Shown: piece after piece, positions 44,425 to 53,277 of the stretch
Layout: each line of letters begins with the position of its first letter
Position numbering within the stretch: the first letter of the stretch is position 1
Source: Gracilibacillus lacisalsi DSM 19029
GTDB lineage: Bacteria; Bacillota; Bacilli; Bacillales; Amphibacillaceae
Length of the DNA stretch: 64,000 bases
Assembly (NCBI RefSeq): GCF_000377765.1
Contig: NZ_KB898680.1
Location: 1-64,000, forward strand
Reading direction: 5' to 3'
The notes under the pieces: model-generated
What the model was told of the DNA's origin: nothing
What the model saw: only the letters and a program-made list of their open reading frames with translations
The model's database searches: none
Program-made: the position numbers and the translations under genes

Positions 44425-45570
44425 CTACGGTAATGGAACATACCCAGTTTGTTCGACAAGAGATTGGCCTGGCGCTGACTGCATCCATTCAATAAATGGT
44501 GATACATTCGGATTATCACTTCCCGCAGTTATCGCATAAAATTCTGCAACGACTGGATATGTATTGTTTTGGATATTTTCTTTTGTCGGTGCTACATCAT
44601 TAACGGCAACATGTTTAATATCACCACTCTCCACCATTTCTTGTGAAAAATAACGGAAAGAATAACCGATCGCATTTCCCTTATTTCGATAGTCCAACGT
44701 TTCGCGGATAATACCAGCCATACCAGTTACAATCTCATCAGCTGGTGGATCCATTAGCGATTTTCCATCCATAAAGCGAATTAAAGCAGACTGACTACCA
44801 CTTCCTTCTGGACGTTGAAATGCGAGAATTTCCTCATCATTTCCCCCTAGCTCTTTCCAGTTGGTAATCTCTCCAGCATAGATTCCTTGAATTTCTTCTA
44901 CTGTTAATGATTCGACCGGATTATCATGATGAACGAAAAAGACAAATGCTTCTCTACCAATTGGTGTGAGTGACAAATCTACGTTTTTTCTTTCTGCTTG
45001 TTGATATTGTTCTTCTGATGGTTCGGCAAGAAATGCAATATCTACCGCTCCGTCTATTAGATTATCAAAAGCACCAGAAGTTTGACTGGATATCACTTCA
45101 CTGTTGTTTACACGATACTCTTTATCCGGATAAACGGCTTGTGCAAACGCAGCATAAACGGGGTATAGTGCTGTAGCTCCATCTAATCGAGGCAAATTCT
45201 CTTCTATTTGTAAAGTTGACTCTTCCTCAAATTTAACTGCTTGCGTATTCTCTGCAAATGGTTGATAATCGCTAAGGTCAACATCTTGTGTACTGACAAT
45301 TTCTAGACTTCTTAAATAATATTGATAACCCTCATAACTTCCAACAGCAATTCCGGCTAACAATAAAAAAGCAATGCTAATTATTTTCACAGCACGTTTT
45401 TTCCATTTTTCATAAATAAGTAGAATAGAAATTATGATGAAGCCAATTGTCACAATTGGAATAAATCTCCCATAAAACGCTTGACTCTTTGTCGAAAAAG
45501 AAGCGAACCACAACACCGCTCCAGCAAAACCAATTCCAAATACCATAATTAAACTAGCAAAAAACTTCAT
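44425..45570 (-). CDS. Membrane-tethered PstS-like substrate-binding protein
   Basis: A 381-aa protein with three N-terminal helices (about 5-24, 33-52, 60-80) in place of a cleavable signal. The following domain is like the phosphate-binding protein PstS: RLDGATALYPVYAAF, TPIGREAFVFFVHHDNPV, IYAGEITNWKELGG, RPEGSGSQSALI. The GxGSGxQ-type phosphate loop is recognisable. No pstCAB genes follow; instead come three unknown membrane-anchored proteins. It therefore probably senses or presents an anion rather than feeding an importer. It leads the operon. Confidence 0.85.
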   Translation of the reverse strand: MKFFASLIMVFGIGFAGAVLWFASFSTKSQAFYGRFIPIVTIGFIIISILLIYEKWKKRAVKIISIAFLLLAGIAVGSYEGYQYYLRSLEIVSTQDVDLSDYQPFAENTQAVKFEEESTLQIEENLPRLDGATALYPVYAAFAQAVYPDKEYRVNNSEVISSQTSGAFDNLIDGAVDIAFLAEPSEEQYQQAERKNVDLSLTPIGREAFVFFVHHDNPVESLTVEEIQGIYAGEITNWKELGGNDEEILAFQRPEGSGSQSALIRFMDGKSLMDPPADEIVTGMAGIIRETLDYRNKGNAIGYSFRYFSQEMVESGDIKHVAVNDVAPTKENIQNNTYPVVAEFYAITAGSDNPNVSPFIEWMQSAPGQSLVEQTGYVPLP

Positions 45571-45659
45571 ATGTACACCCTCCGGAAAATACTAAATTAT
45601 ACACAATATGGAATGAATCAGATTATATCATATTTCAAAGGGTGTGAGAATATTGCATT

Positions 45660-46328
45660 TTAGTATAGTTGCTCAAGCCAACGCTGAATCGTCGTCTCCT
45701 CCCTGATTTGTTCCACTTGCTTTTGTTCGATAATAGTTCCATTCTTCATAACGATTACTTCATCTAGAATGGGCTCTACCTCCAATAACTTATGAGTAGT
45801 TATAATTAATGACTGTGATTCTAAATCGATAAATTGAATAATACCTTTAATTATTTTTTCTTTTACTAGCGGATCAAGACCTGCCAACGGTTCGTCTAAT
45901 ACTAAGAAAGGAGCTTCTCTTGCAATTGTTACTACAATTTTGACTCTGCCTAATTGCCCTTTGGAAAGATATTTGATCTTTTCTTTTCGATTTAATGTAA
46001 AAAACTCTATCAATGCATTAGCACGTTCCTGGTTAAAATCTGGATATTGTGACTGATAAAATTCGATTAACTCCTCAATGGAAAAATAATCATAGAAATA
46101 AGATTGGTCCGGACTATAAGAAATCTGTTGACTTCGGTCATTTTCAAGATTAATAGTCCCTTGATTAGCTCGTAATATACCAGCTAACACTTTTAAAAGG
46201 GTTGTTTTCCCACTACCATTTTCACCGATTATTCCAATGATTTTGCCAGTCTCTATCACAAATGAACAATCTTGCAACACTTTACGAAACTTCCTTCTTT
46301 TACTGATATGCTGTACTTTAAGCATCAT
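45660..46328 (-). CDS. ABC transporter ATP-binding protein, YtrB-like
   Basis: A 222-aa nucleotide-binding subunit: Walker A GENGSGKT (35-42), signature LSKGQ (121-125), Walker B FLVLDEPLAG (141-150). It overlaps the GntR gene by 11 bases and is the last gene of permease-GntR-ATPase. Confidence 0.9.
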   Translation of the reverse strand: MMLKVQHISKRRKFRKVLQDCSFVIETGKIIGIIGENGSGKTTLLKVLAGILRANQGTINLENDRSQQISYSPDQSYFYDYFSIEELIEFYQSQYPDFNQERANALIEFFTLNRKEKIKYLSKGQLGRVKIVVTIAREAPFLVLDEPLAGLDPLVKEKIIKGIIQFIDLESQSLIITTHKLLEVEPILDEVIVMKNGTIIEQKQVEQIREETTIQRWLEQLY

Positions 46329-46683
46329 GCTCCCCCTCTTTTAAACTTAAGATTATTTCCTCTTTACTAAACCCTAGGGCTTCCATATCCTCCACAAATT
46401 GGTCAACATATTGCTTTTTCAACTCTTCCCGAACCTGAGTAATTAACCGGCTATCCTCTGTGACAAATGTGCCCTGTCCTCTCTTCGTGATCGTGATCTG
46501 ACGCTGATCCAATTCTCGATAAACTCTTTGAATCGTATTCGGGTTAACTCCTACTTCGATCGCATACTCACGAACTGACGGCAATTTTTCTCCAGATTGC
46601 CTTATGCCACTCACTATTTCCTGAATAATAGTATCGACCACCTGTAAATAGATCGGCTTATCCCGTTGAAATTGCTGAGTCAT
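46318..46683 (-). CDS. GntR-family repressor, YtrA subfamily
   Basis: A 121-aa regulator: winged helix with KPIYLQVVDTIIQEI and KLPSVREYAIEVGVNPNTIQ, and only a short C-terminal tail. GGAGGT precedes the ATG. It lies 3 bases after the permease and overlaps the ATPase. Its likely operator is the palindrome 47438-47473. Confidence 0.9.
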   Translation of the reverse strand: MTQQFQRDKPIYLQVVDTIIQEIVSGIRQSGEKLPSVREYAIEVGVNPNTIQRVYRELDQRQITITKRGQGTFVTEDSRLITQVREELKKQYVDQFVEDMEALGFSKEEIILSLKEGEHDA

Positions 46684-46686
46684 TGG

Positions 46687-47424
46687 CTACACCTCCACTC
46701 TTTTTACAAGCACCCATGTAAAAAAGCGGTAAAAGCCATATAACACCAGTCCAAAAGCAATAACTAAGCTGAGGGATAATTGATTATCTACTATAAAAAT
46801 AGTTAAAGGAATATCGGCAATAGCTTGTATTTCTATTAACCACCAATCTGCTAAAAAAGACAGGATGGACAAAATCCATTCAAAACTTTTAATAACTAAG
46901 AAAAACACCAAAAATAATGCGAACATACTAAAAACAAAGCCAATGTTTTCTTTCATCCACTGGTGCATCACCCATGCACCATAAACTGAAACGGTTATCA
47001 ATATCGCAATAAATAAGTTAAACAAAAAAGCGGTCATTAATAATTTAAAAAGCTGAATAAACGAATAGTTAGTCATCTCAAAAAGCTTTAATATTATCGA
47101 CATTACAACCATTACTAATAAATAGAGTCCAGTCAAAAATACTCCATGTAAAAATTTTATATGAATTTGCTTGGAGATTTGTTTCTTTAAAAAGAGAAAT
47201 ATGGACATTTGATGAACCTCCATATTAAGACTGAATAATAAAGTAGCTGGCAAAAGAATCATGCCCATCATCGATAATCCCATTAATGTAACTTCATCAA
47301 GTAATGCAAGTCCCCTTTGATAAATCGTGATTCCAGTCACTGCGATAAATACTAACAGCATGAAAACATGAAATCCTCTCATCATCATCATTTCTTTTTT
47401 CCATAACCCTTTGTAAATACTCAC
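46687..47424 (-). CDS. ABC-2 type permease
   Basis: A 245-aa protein with six hydrophobic helices. A GTG start at 47424 is preferred because AAGGAG lies 8 bases upstream and the product then begins SIYKGLWKKEMMMMRGF, typical of the family; the ATG two codons earlier is too close to the ribosome site. It is the first gene of its operon. Confidence 0.8.
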   Translation of the reverse strand: MSIYKGLWKKEMMMMRGFHVFMLLVFIAVTGITIYQRGLALLDEVTLMGLSMMGMILLPATLLFSLNMEVHQMSIFLFLKKQISKQIHIKFLHGVFLTGLYLLVMVVMSIILKLFEMTNYSFIQLFKLLMTAFLFNLFIAILITVSVYGAWVMHQWMKENIGFVFSMFALFLVFFLVIKSFEWILSILSFLADWWLIEIQAIADIPLTIFIVDNQLSLSLVIAFGLVLYGFYRFFTWVLVKRVEV

Positions 47425-47437
47425 TTCCATCGCTCCT

Positions 47438-47486
47438 TGTATTAGTGTACTATCTAAATAGTACACTAATACATATAAGGATGCAA
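47438..47486 (-). promoter_or_regulatory. Promoter overlapped by a long perfect palindrome (GntR operator)
   Basis: TTGCAT (47486-47481) and TACTAT (47463-47458) are exactly 17 bases apart on the minus strand. A palindrome with 15-base arms (each containing GTATTAGTGTACTA or its complement; 47438-47473, six-base centre) covers the -10 and start site and runs up to the ribosome site. It should be the operator of the YtrA-type repressor. Confidence 0.75.
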
Positions 47487-47489
47487 TAT

Positions 47490-47519
47490 AAAAAAAGCTC
47501 GGTTCGCTCCGAACTTTTT
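47490..47519 (-). terminator. Terminator of the acetyltransferase gene
   Basis: Minus strand: AAAAGTTCGGAGCGAACCGAGCTTTTTTT. The TCGG/CCGA-based stem is short, but it is followed by seven T. Confidence 0.7.
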
Positions 47520-48003
47520 ACAGCAATAATACCATTCGTATTGTTTCTAGTATATGTCCATCGAAGTTATCATCAAATTCTTCCACTTTCTTAAACCCTT
47601 TAGCATCATAAAAATGCCGTCCGATCCTGTTTTCCTTTTCCACATCCACATATATTTCCTTGACACCATCTAGTTTTTGGATGCCTTTGTCTAGTAATGA
47701 TGTACCGATTCCCTTTCCTTGATACGCAGGCATTAAATAGATAGCATGCAACTCTACCTCCCCGTTATTTTTCACCGTTGAGAAGTTGGCAAAACCGACA
47801 AGTTGTTCTTCCATTTCAGCAACCAATAGCATCGAATTTTCCAGCCTTTTTTCCATCATTTCTTCACTATATGCAGAAGCTAAAAATTTCTCTTGTATTT
47901 CAATGGGAATAATTCCTTGATATGTAGCATACCAACTTGTTCTCGCAATCATCTGTACCTGTTTAATATCTCTATACTCCATCTTTCGAATAGTTAATGT
48001 CAT
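47518..48003 (-). CDS. GNAT family N-acetyltransferase
   Basis: A 161-aa acetyl-CoA-dependent transferase. Motif A is seen as IYLMPAYQGKGIGTSLL (about residues 92-108), and the C-terminus has the usual FYDAKGFKKVEEF. The acceptor is unknown. It is a single gene with its own terminator. Confidence 0.88.
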   Translation of the reverse strand: MTLTIRKMEYRDIKQVQMIARTSWYATYQGIIPIEIQEKFLASAYSEEMMEKRLENSMLLVAEMEEQLVGFANFSTVKNNGEVELHAIYLMPAYQGKGIGTSLLDKGIQKLDGVKEIYVDVEKENRIGRHFYDAKGFKKVEEFDDNFDGHILETIRMVLLL

Positions 48004-48088
48004 TTATTATCACCTCTCCCATTTATTGTACACCAAAGAGATTCAAAAAAGAGGTACCAATCTAGAAAAGATTGTACCTCAAGCCATT

Positions 48089-48370
48089 TTATTCATATCT
48101 TGTAACATCAATTTCATCCAATATCATATCATTTAACTTTTCATTTACGACTAACTGAAACCGATGAAGCTGCTCCCTTTGTTGCGCATTCGCACTTGCC
48201 ATTACCCGGTCAATGCTCTGTGATAATTTCTCTAATTCCAAATGTGCGTTTGTATAATCTTCATTTAACAAAAACTGATTACGATTAGACATATCTAACT
48301 GCTCTTCCGCTTGTTGAATAATATGTTGCCCTTCAATAAGTAAATTTTCTATCGAATCTCTTGTTGCCAT
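48089..48370 (-). CDS. DUF2524-like small helical protein (YtzC-like)
   Basis: A 93-aa, highly charged, mostly helical protein. It begins MATRDSIENLL after GAGGTG; the frame is open to 48400. The segment SANAQQREQLHRFQLVVNEKL resembles B. subtilis YtzC. It is divergent from ytqB, as in the yt region. Function unknown. Confidence 0.7.
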   Translation of the reverse strand: MATRDSIENLLIEGQHIIQQAEEQLDMSNRNQFLLNEDYTNAHLELEKLSQSIDRVMASANAQQREQLHRFQLVVNEKLNDMILDEIDVTRYE

Positions 48371-48483
48371 CGTGATCACCTCAAATTTATTGTATGACAA
48401 TCGCTAAATATCATACACTTTTCAACAATTGTTTGCTAAAATACAGAAGAACACAGAACACTTTTTTCAGAGGAGTAATCAAC

Positions 48484-49041
48484 ATGAAAGCAATCATCCC
48501 TTTTTCTCATCAATTATTAGAAGAGATTGTCAGAGAAGGAGACAGTGTTATTGATGCAACCTGTGGAAACGGTAATGATACCTTAAAGCTAAGTAAGCTC
48601 GTTGGTGACACAGGAAAAGTATACGCATTTGATATTCAGAAAGAAGCTATTGAACAAACCAAAGGCTTGTTATCAGATCACCAAATAAAAAATGTCGATC
48701 TCATTCATGATGGTCATGAGCACGTAGCTTCTTATGTAAAAGAACAGTTGATTTCAGCTGCCATTTTTAATTTAGGTTATTTACCTAAAGGAGACCATTC
48801 GATTATTACGACACCAGATACAACGATCCAAGCGATCCGCTCCATGCTGTCACTATTAACATCTAAAGGACGAATTGTATTAGTGATATATCATGGACAT
48901 AAAGGTGGTACTACAGAAAAAAATCATGTCTTAAACTTTTGCACAGAATTGGACCAAAAACAATATCAAGTCTTGCAATATCAATTTATTAACCAAATAA
49001 ATAATCCACCGTTTGTAATTGCGATTGAAAAGCTTAAATAA
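48484..49041 (+). CDS. ytqB: Class I SAM-dependent methyltransferase (YtqB)
   Basis: A 185-aa rRNA-methyltransferase-like protein. The SAM-binding motif I is DATCGNGNDTLKL (about 21-33), and GYLPKGDHSI is characteristic of YtqB. ATG 48484 follows GAGGAG by 8 bases; the frame is open to 48394. A role in RNA methylation is from the family. Confidence 0.88.
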   Translation: MKAIIPFSHQLLEEIVREGDSVIDATCGNGNDTLKLSKLVGDTGKVYAFDIQKEAIEQTKGLLSDHQIKNVDLIHDGHEHVASYVKEQLISAAIFNLGYLPKGDHSIITTPDTTIQAIRSMLSLLTSKGRIVLVIYHGHKGGTTEKNHVLNFCTELDQKQYQVLQYQFINQINNPPFVIAIEKLK

Positions 49042-49060
49042 TGTAAGGGGCTGAAAGTTG

Positions 49061-49786
49061 ATGAAGCAAAATAAATATGACAATGATCAGTTTTTTTCTG
49101 CTTATAAAAGTATGCCTAGATCAACTATTGGTCTTGAGGCAGCGGGAGAATGGCATATGGTTAAAGAGTTAATCCCTAACCTACAAAATAAAGATGTTCT
49201 CGACTTAGGTTGTGGTTTCGGATGGCATTGTCGATATGCACGTGAGCTAAAGGCAAATTCAGTCATCGGTGTAGACATTTCAGAAAAAATGTTGCAAGAA
49301 GCAATAGAGATGACCAATGATTCAGCAATATCTTATATCAAACAACCGATAGAAAACATCCGTTTTAATAATGCTACATTTGATGTTGTATTCAGTTCAT
49401 TAGCGCTACATTATGTAAAAGATTATCAAGCAATCTGTAACAAAGTATTTGATTATCTCAAACCTAGTGGCACTTTTCTTTTTTCTGTTGAACACCCGAT
49501 TTTCACAGCAAGAGAAGAACAGGACTGGTATTATGATCAGAACGGCCAACGATTACATTGGCCTGTTGACCATTATCATACAGAAGGTATACGGCAGACC
49601 ACATTCCTTGCTGATAATGTCATCAAATATCATCGGACTATTTCGACATATATCAATGGTTTAATAGAAGCTGGTTTTAGTATTAAAGCAGTCGAGGAAT
49701 CCACCCCATCTGAGGAGATGCTACCAGACATGCAGGATGAACTACGCAGACCCATGTTTTTAATGATCTCAGCTGAAAAAGGCTGA
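49061..49786 (+). CDS. Class I SAM-dependent methyltransferase
   Basis: A 241-aa small-molecule methyltransferase. Motif I is VLDLGCGFGWHCRYARE (about 46-62) and VIGVDISEKML follows. AAGGGG precedes ATG 49061. It is 19 bases after ytqB and probably co-transcribed. The substrate is unknown. Confidence 0.87.
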   Translation: MKQNKYDNDQFFSAYKSMPRSTIGLEAAGEWHMVKELIPNLQNKDVLDLGCGFGWHCRYARELKANSVIGVDISEKMLQEAIEMTNDSAISYIKQPIENIRFNNATFDVVFSSLALHYVKDYQAICNKVFDYLKPSGTFLFSVEHPIFTAREEQDWYYDQNGQRLHWPVDHYHTEGIRQTTFLADNVIKYHRTISTYINGLIEAGFSIKAVEESTPSEEMLPDMQDELRRPMFLMISAEKG

Positions 49787-49825
49787 GGTGGAATAAAACA
49801 TAAATAAGCTACTGTGATTACCGCT

Positions 49826-49878
49826 CTTCGTTGGATAACTGGTTGTCTTCCTTGAATATCTGCCTTTATCCAACGAAG
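49826..49878. terminator. Long-loop hairpin between convergent genes
   Basis: CTTCGTTGGATA and TATCCAACGAAG are perfect arms, 29 bases apart, followed by a T-rich stretch. The large loop makes terminator function probable rather than sure. Confidence 0.5.
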
Positions 49879-49905
49879 AATGTTACTTTTTCAAAGAACA
49901 AAATA

Positions 49906-50310
49906 CTATCGTTTAGAAAAAAGCGCTTCAACCGGCTCCATTGTTTCTTTTAGTTGATACGCTATTTCTCCTTCACCAACATCATTTCGCTTCACAAATA
50001 GATTATCATCAGAAAACAAAAGTTTAATTACGATATTTCCCTGAAGTTCGATCACTAATTCTCCCTCAGTCTCGTCGATATTTTTTTCTGCAATTTTCGT
50101 TGCAGGATAGTCGTTAAAAGCTTTAATAATCTTCTGATTTATATCGATTTCCTTTTGATTGACATACATTCCCTCAACCGCTTCGATATCTATGGGCTGA
50201 TGCAGTAAAAGATCATCCATCAAAGCACTTTGTTCTTGTTGCTGTTTTCCTATAAATAGTCCAAACATGATGAAAACTAAAGCAATAGAAACATACAAGT
50301 ACTTCTTCAT
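49906..50310 (-). CDS. Signal-anchored small exported protein, unknown (134 aa)
   Basis: A 134-aa protein with one N-terminal helix (about 4-20) and an acidic extracytoplasmic region. ATG 50310 follows GGAAGG; the frame is open to 50355. It starts just after the stop of the 132-aa gene, so the two are an operon. No family recognised. Confidence 0.65.
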   Translation of the reverse strand: MKKYLYVSIALVFIMFGLFIGKQQQEQSALMDDLLLHQPIDIEAVEGMYVNQKEIDINQKIIKAFNDYPATKIAEKNIDETEGELVIELQGNIVIKLLFSDDNLFVKRNDVGEGEIAYQLKETMEPVEALFSKR

Positions 50311-50314
50311 CTTA

Positions 50315-50713
50315 TCAACCTTCCACCAGAGCTTGGTAAACAAGTAATTGACCATCTTTTTCGACTAGTATTGTAGATAAAAACTCACTACTCTGATAAT
50401 CGCTACTCTTATTGGCATAAAGGATCGTACCTTTTTCTAATTTAGTAGCAAAGCGATCTTGATAAAACCATTGGCGATCTGTTTGTTTGACTATTTCGCC
50501 GATCACTTCACCTGTCTGGTAACCTGTCGGTAGCCATTCTCTATCTGTTACATTTTGATAAACCACTCCATCCCATTGGATAATATCGGCATCAGGATTT
50601 TCACTTAAGATATTTCGTGCATTTGGATTGCTAAGGGAAGAGGAATTTGCCGAAACCAATAATATAACGATGAGGAATAAAATAGATCCAGCGACAAAGT
50701 ATGTTAACCTCAT
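50315..50713 (-). CDS. Signal-anchored small exported protein, unknown (132 aa)
   Basis: A 132-aa protein with an N-terminal helix (about 4-22) and a polar remainder containing several Gln/Tyr-rich segments (WFYQDRFATKLEKGTI). First gene of a pair with the 134-aa protein. No family recognised. Confidence 0.65.
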   Translation of the reverse strand: MRLTYFVAGSILFLIVILLVSANSSSLSNPNARNILSENPDADIIQWDGVVYQNVTDREWLPTGYQTGEVIGEIVKQTDRQWFYQDRFATKLEKGTILYANKSSDYQSSEFLSTILVEKDGQLLVYQALVEG

Positions 50714-50780
50714 TAACCATCCTCCAATCGTCTATCACAGTCAAGCAACACAATAATGATAAGTATGAGAGATAGCAGAC

Positions 50781-50825
50781 ACCACCCTGATAAGTTTCCC
50801 TAATGATCAGTGCCGTCTCACTTTA
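50781..50825 (-). repeat. Degenerate inverted copy of repeat family R3
   Basis: CCACCCTGATAAGTTT matches the reverse complement of 18242-18258 and is followed by CAGTG and GTCTCAC, as in the R3 copy at 18199. Confidence 0.55.
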
Positions 50826-50930
50826 TATAATAGGTCGTTTTTTAAACAGAAAGGTTACAAAATAGATTAATTGGCCTTTCCTTTGAAACCAAATAACAGA
50901 CAACTTGAGCGTACTGCTAATCTGCTCAGG

Positions 50931-52001
50931 TTAATTTCTTCCTGCCAATCGATTGTATATTTTAATATTCCAATGAAAGAATTGAGACTTACGCCCACTT
51001 ACTCGAATTAAGCGTTTGACAATCGTTTCAAATTGTTTCATCTTTTTCACTTTGGGGTCCGCTAAATAAAGACCGACTAAGCCGTGCTGGATCATTTCGT
51101 GAAAAGCGCGGTCCGGTAAAGTTTGAACATGGTAATTGGTCTGTTCTACAAAATAGACAAGACGTTGTTCTAATTCCTGTGGAGTTTGATAGTAATTACA
51201 GAAGTTTAAGTCTCCTTCCTCCTCATCTTCCTGTTGATCAATAAAATAATCCAACATAATATGTAAGCCTTGTAAGAAAGGAAAATAACTATCAAATATT
51301 TTTTCTGCCAATTCTTCTGTCATTTGATCATTTAGTCCATATGAAACCATACAAAAAATCCCTAGCGTAGAACCTGTACAAGCGGAAAACTCATACCAGC
51401 TTAACATCGGCCATCTTTGTTGGTGTTGCTGAAACCAACTTTCTAACCGTGGAATACGCTCATTATGAACGACATGTTTATGTACTTGCAAGTCACTGTA
51501 TAGTGATTCTAATTGAACCATCTGGGATTGAAAAATGGAGTAATGACGAATCTTAAGTAATACTTGTTGACAAGTTTGGACCAGATCAACTAAATAATCA
51601 CCATCTGCTTGTTCCTCACGATATTGATAATAGTTTTTGATTTCGTTTCCCGGTGATAATGCATCCTCCATCGATTGGTGGAGCATACGGAAATCGGTTG
51701 GATCAAGTGACGTACTCCGATCACATAAATTATCTAAATAATCACTAATCGTTTGATACGCAACAATAAATCGAATTGCCTCGCGCCACATATCTCCAGC
51801 TAATAAGCTGTATACACTGCCACCCTGACAGTGGAATTTTTTATCCTTAATACTAGCTAAAGCTTGTGTACGAAGTTCTTCATTAGGTATTTCTTTGGCA
51901 CGCTTTGACCAATATCTCAATTCACTTTTTACTTGTGGAAATATTTTTTGATAGACATTTTTCATTAAGATTGGTGCATTTGTTGGGACGTTTGTGGACA
52001 A
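50931..52001 (-). CDS. ytpB: Tetraprenyl-beta-curcumene synthase family (YtpB, DUF2600)
   Basis: A 356-aa terpene cyclase of the large-terpene class. The acidic metal-binding segment SDYLDNLCDR is at 86-95, and further aspartate-rich motifs MLDYFIDQQEDEE lie near residue 250. The B. subtilis homologue forms tetraprenyl-beta-curcumene, a precursor of C35 sesquarterpenes made in spores and membranes. It originally faced ytoA across a short gap now enlarged by a mobile-element scar. Confidence 0.9.
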   Translation of the reverse strand: MSTNVPTNAPILMKNVYQKIFPQVKSELRYWSKRAKEIPNEELRTQALASIKDKKFHCQGGSVYSLLAGDMWREAIRFIVAYQTISDYLDNLCDRSTSLDPTDFRMLHQSMEDALSPGNEIKNYYQYREEQADGDYLVDLVQTCQQVLLKIRHYSIFQSQMVQLESLYSDLQVHKHVVHNERIPRLESWFQQHQQRWPMLSWYEFSACTGSTLGIFCMVSYGLNDQMTEELAEKIFDSYFPFLQGLHIMLDYFIDQQEDEEEGDLNFCNYYQTPQELEQRLVYFVEQTNYHVQTLPDRAFHEMIQHGLVGLYLADPKVKKMKQFETIVKRLIRVSGRKSQFFHWNIKIYNRLAGRN

Positions 52002-52047
52002 CTTTTTTCCCTCACTTTACTGTTATTACTTCTATATCAATATGATA

Positions 52048-52069
52048 TCATATATTTAACTAGATACTA
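52048..52069. repeat. Left direct repeat (probable attL core)
   Basis: Exact copy of 54503-54524; the flanks differ on both sides. Confidence 0.8.
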
Positions 52070-52264
52070 ATCTTAACATGCAAAACCAACATTCACAAAC
52101 ACCAAAACACCTGTCGTATCAACGTTTATGTAGAATTTAACAAATAACAGGAATGTATAATAAAGCATAAAAATGAAGGTGTTTTGGGGAAATTTTGTGC
52201 TAAATTGGGGAAAGTTGAGGAAACTTTTTAAAATGAGCATGGGCGGCTTATGTAAAGGAAAAGG

Positions 52265-52411
52265 TACCGCAATTGTTAAATGTCAATTTCAGTAGCACGC
52301 TTAGAAGGAACCAATAATTTAATCAAAACCATCAAACGTCGCAGCTATGGTTGTCCTAATTTATATAAATTTAATTTACGTATCCGAATGGAGTGTAGAC
52401 AGCCCGCTTAA
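52265..52411 (+). pseudogene. C-terminal remnant of an ISL3-family transposase
   Basis: From 52301 the frame reads LEGTNNLIKTIKRRSYGCPN and ends at TAA 52411. This is the conserved end of ISL3 (IS204/IS1001/IS1165) transposases, which finish with the acidic residue and TIKRR-type motif. The rest of the gene is missing. A weak 6-bp terminator hairpin follows at 52465-52481. Confidence 0.75.
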
Positions 52412-52588
52412 ATAGGAATTTACTAGCAATCTTGCGTTACAGGAAGAAAAAAGCACATTTAATTAAGGAGAACCACTCCTTTTTAAGTATTGGTATTTTA
52501 TAACATATATGTTATATTGTATGTAATAACTTGAAGGGTTTCATTTATCAATACCATTTCCAATTTTTTCTATTAGGAGGTGATTAAT

Positions 52589-52897
52589 TTGGAGAAAAAT
52601 AGAAGATTAGGAGTGGGTAGTCTATCATTACTTTTCTTTATTTTAGCTATCGCAGTGTCGAATACGATAATCAATAAAAAACCTCTCGGTGAACATGTAT
52701 TTAATTTCCTTCAGCTTAATATACCAGAGAGTATAATCACTATTACCCTGCTCATTTTAGCTGCAACAATTGGGATTAAATTTAAAGATCATCTGTTTGC
52801 GAAAATAGGGGCTATACTCTCACAAATAGTATTAGGTCTATTAGTTATCTTTTTAATAATAGATTTTGTACGAAGATTATTTGGGTTCTTTTTCTAA
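52589..52897 (+). CDS. Small membrane protein in the element scar, unknown (102 aa)
   Basis: A 102-aa protein with three hydrophobic helices (about residues 10-28, 44-62 and 72-95). AGGAGG (52575-52580) fits a TTG start at 52589, giving a product starting MEKNRRLG. A 16-base palindrome ATAACATATATGTTAT (52500-52515) lies in its upstream region. It is intact, unlike its neighbours. No family recognised. Confidence 0.6.
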   Translation: MEKNRRLGVGSLSLLFFILAIAVSNTIINKKPLGEHVFNFLQLNIPESIITITLLILAATIGIKFKDHLFAKIGAILSQIVLGLLVIFLIIDFVRRLFGFFF

Positions 52898-52926
52898 CCA
52901 AGCTTCATCCTTCTTCTTAAATTTTT

Positions 52927-53161
52927 TTAGAAAAAGAAGAGGGGTGTTTTTAAAAAAATTTCCCAGTAAAATTTATTGTTAAATTCAGACAGCTCATTTT
53001 CCTCTGCGAACGATAAGGGTAAACAGCATAAAGCCCCGATTCCTACTAATGTGTAGATTAGTCTGGAAAGTGCAGCATCTTGTCCTCCAAATATAGATGC
53101 AACCCCCAGTTTATACCACCAATAATTACTAATGCTAAGCAATACGTTGTAGTGTATTCAT
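52927..53161 (-). pseudogene. Frameshifted DUF378-type small membrane protein
   Basis: The first frame starts at ATG 53161 after AGGAGG and reads MNEYTTTYCLALVIIGGINW. The continuation VASIFGGQDAALSRLIYTL is in another frame down to 52927. Together they form the DUF378 pattern (IIGGxNWGL...FGxxxALSRxIY), with a short deletion where the linker between the two helices should be. The gene is thus broken, unless the assembly is wrong there. Confidence 0.75.
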
Positions 53162-53277
53162 TTATATCGCCTCCTTTTGTTAGATAGTTATCCTTTATCA
53201 TTAGTTTGTTTTTTCTAGTTATACTATCAATTATAAAAGTTTTTGCAATAAAAAAAGACAACCTTAGTTGCCCGTTT

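Noticed and set aside
52190-52240. A second integrase gene at the left edge of the scar
   Set aside because: Only about 40 bases resemble the integrase 3' end; not enough to call a pseudogene on its own.
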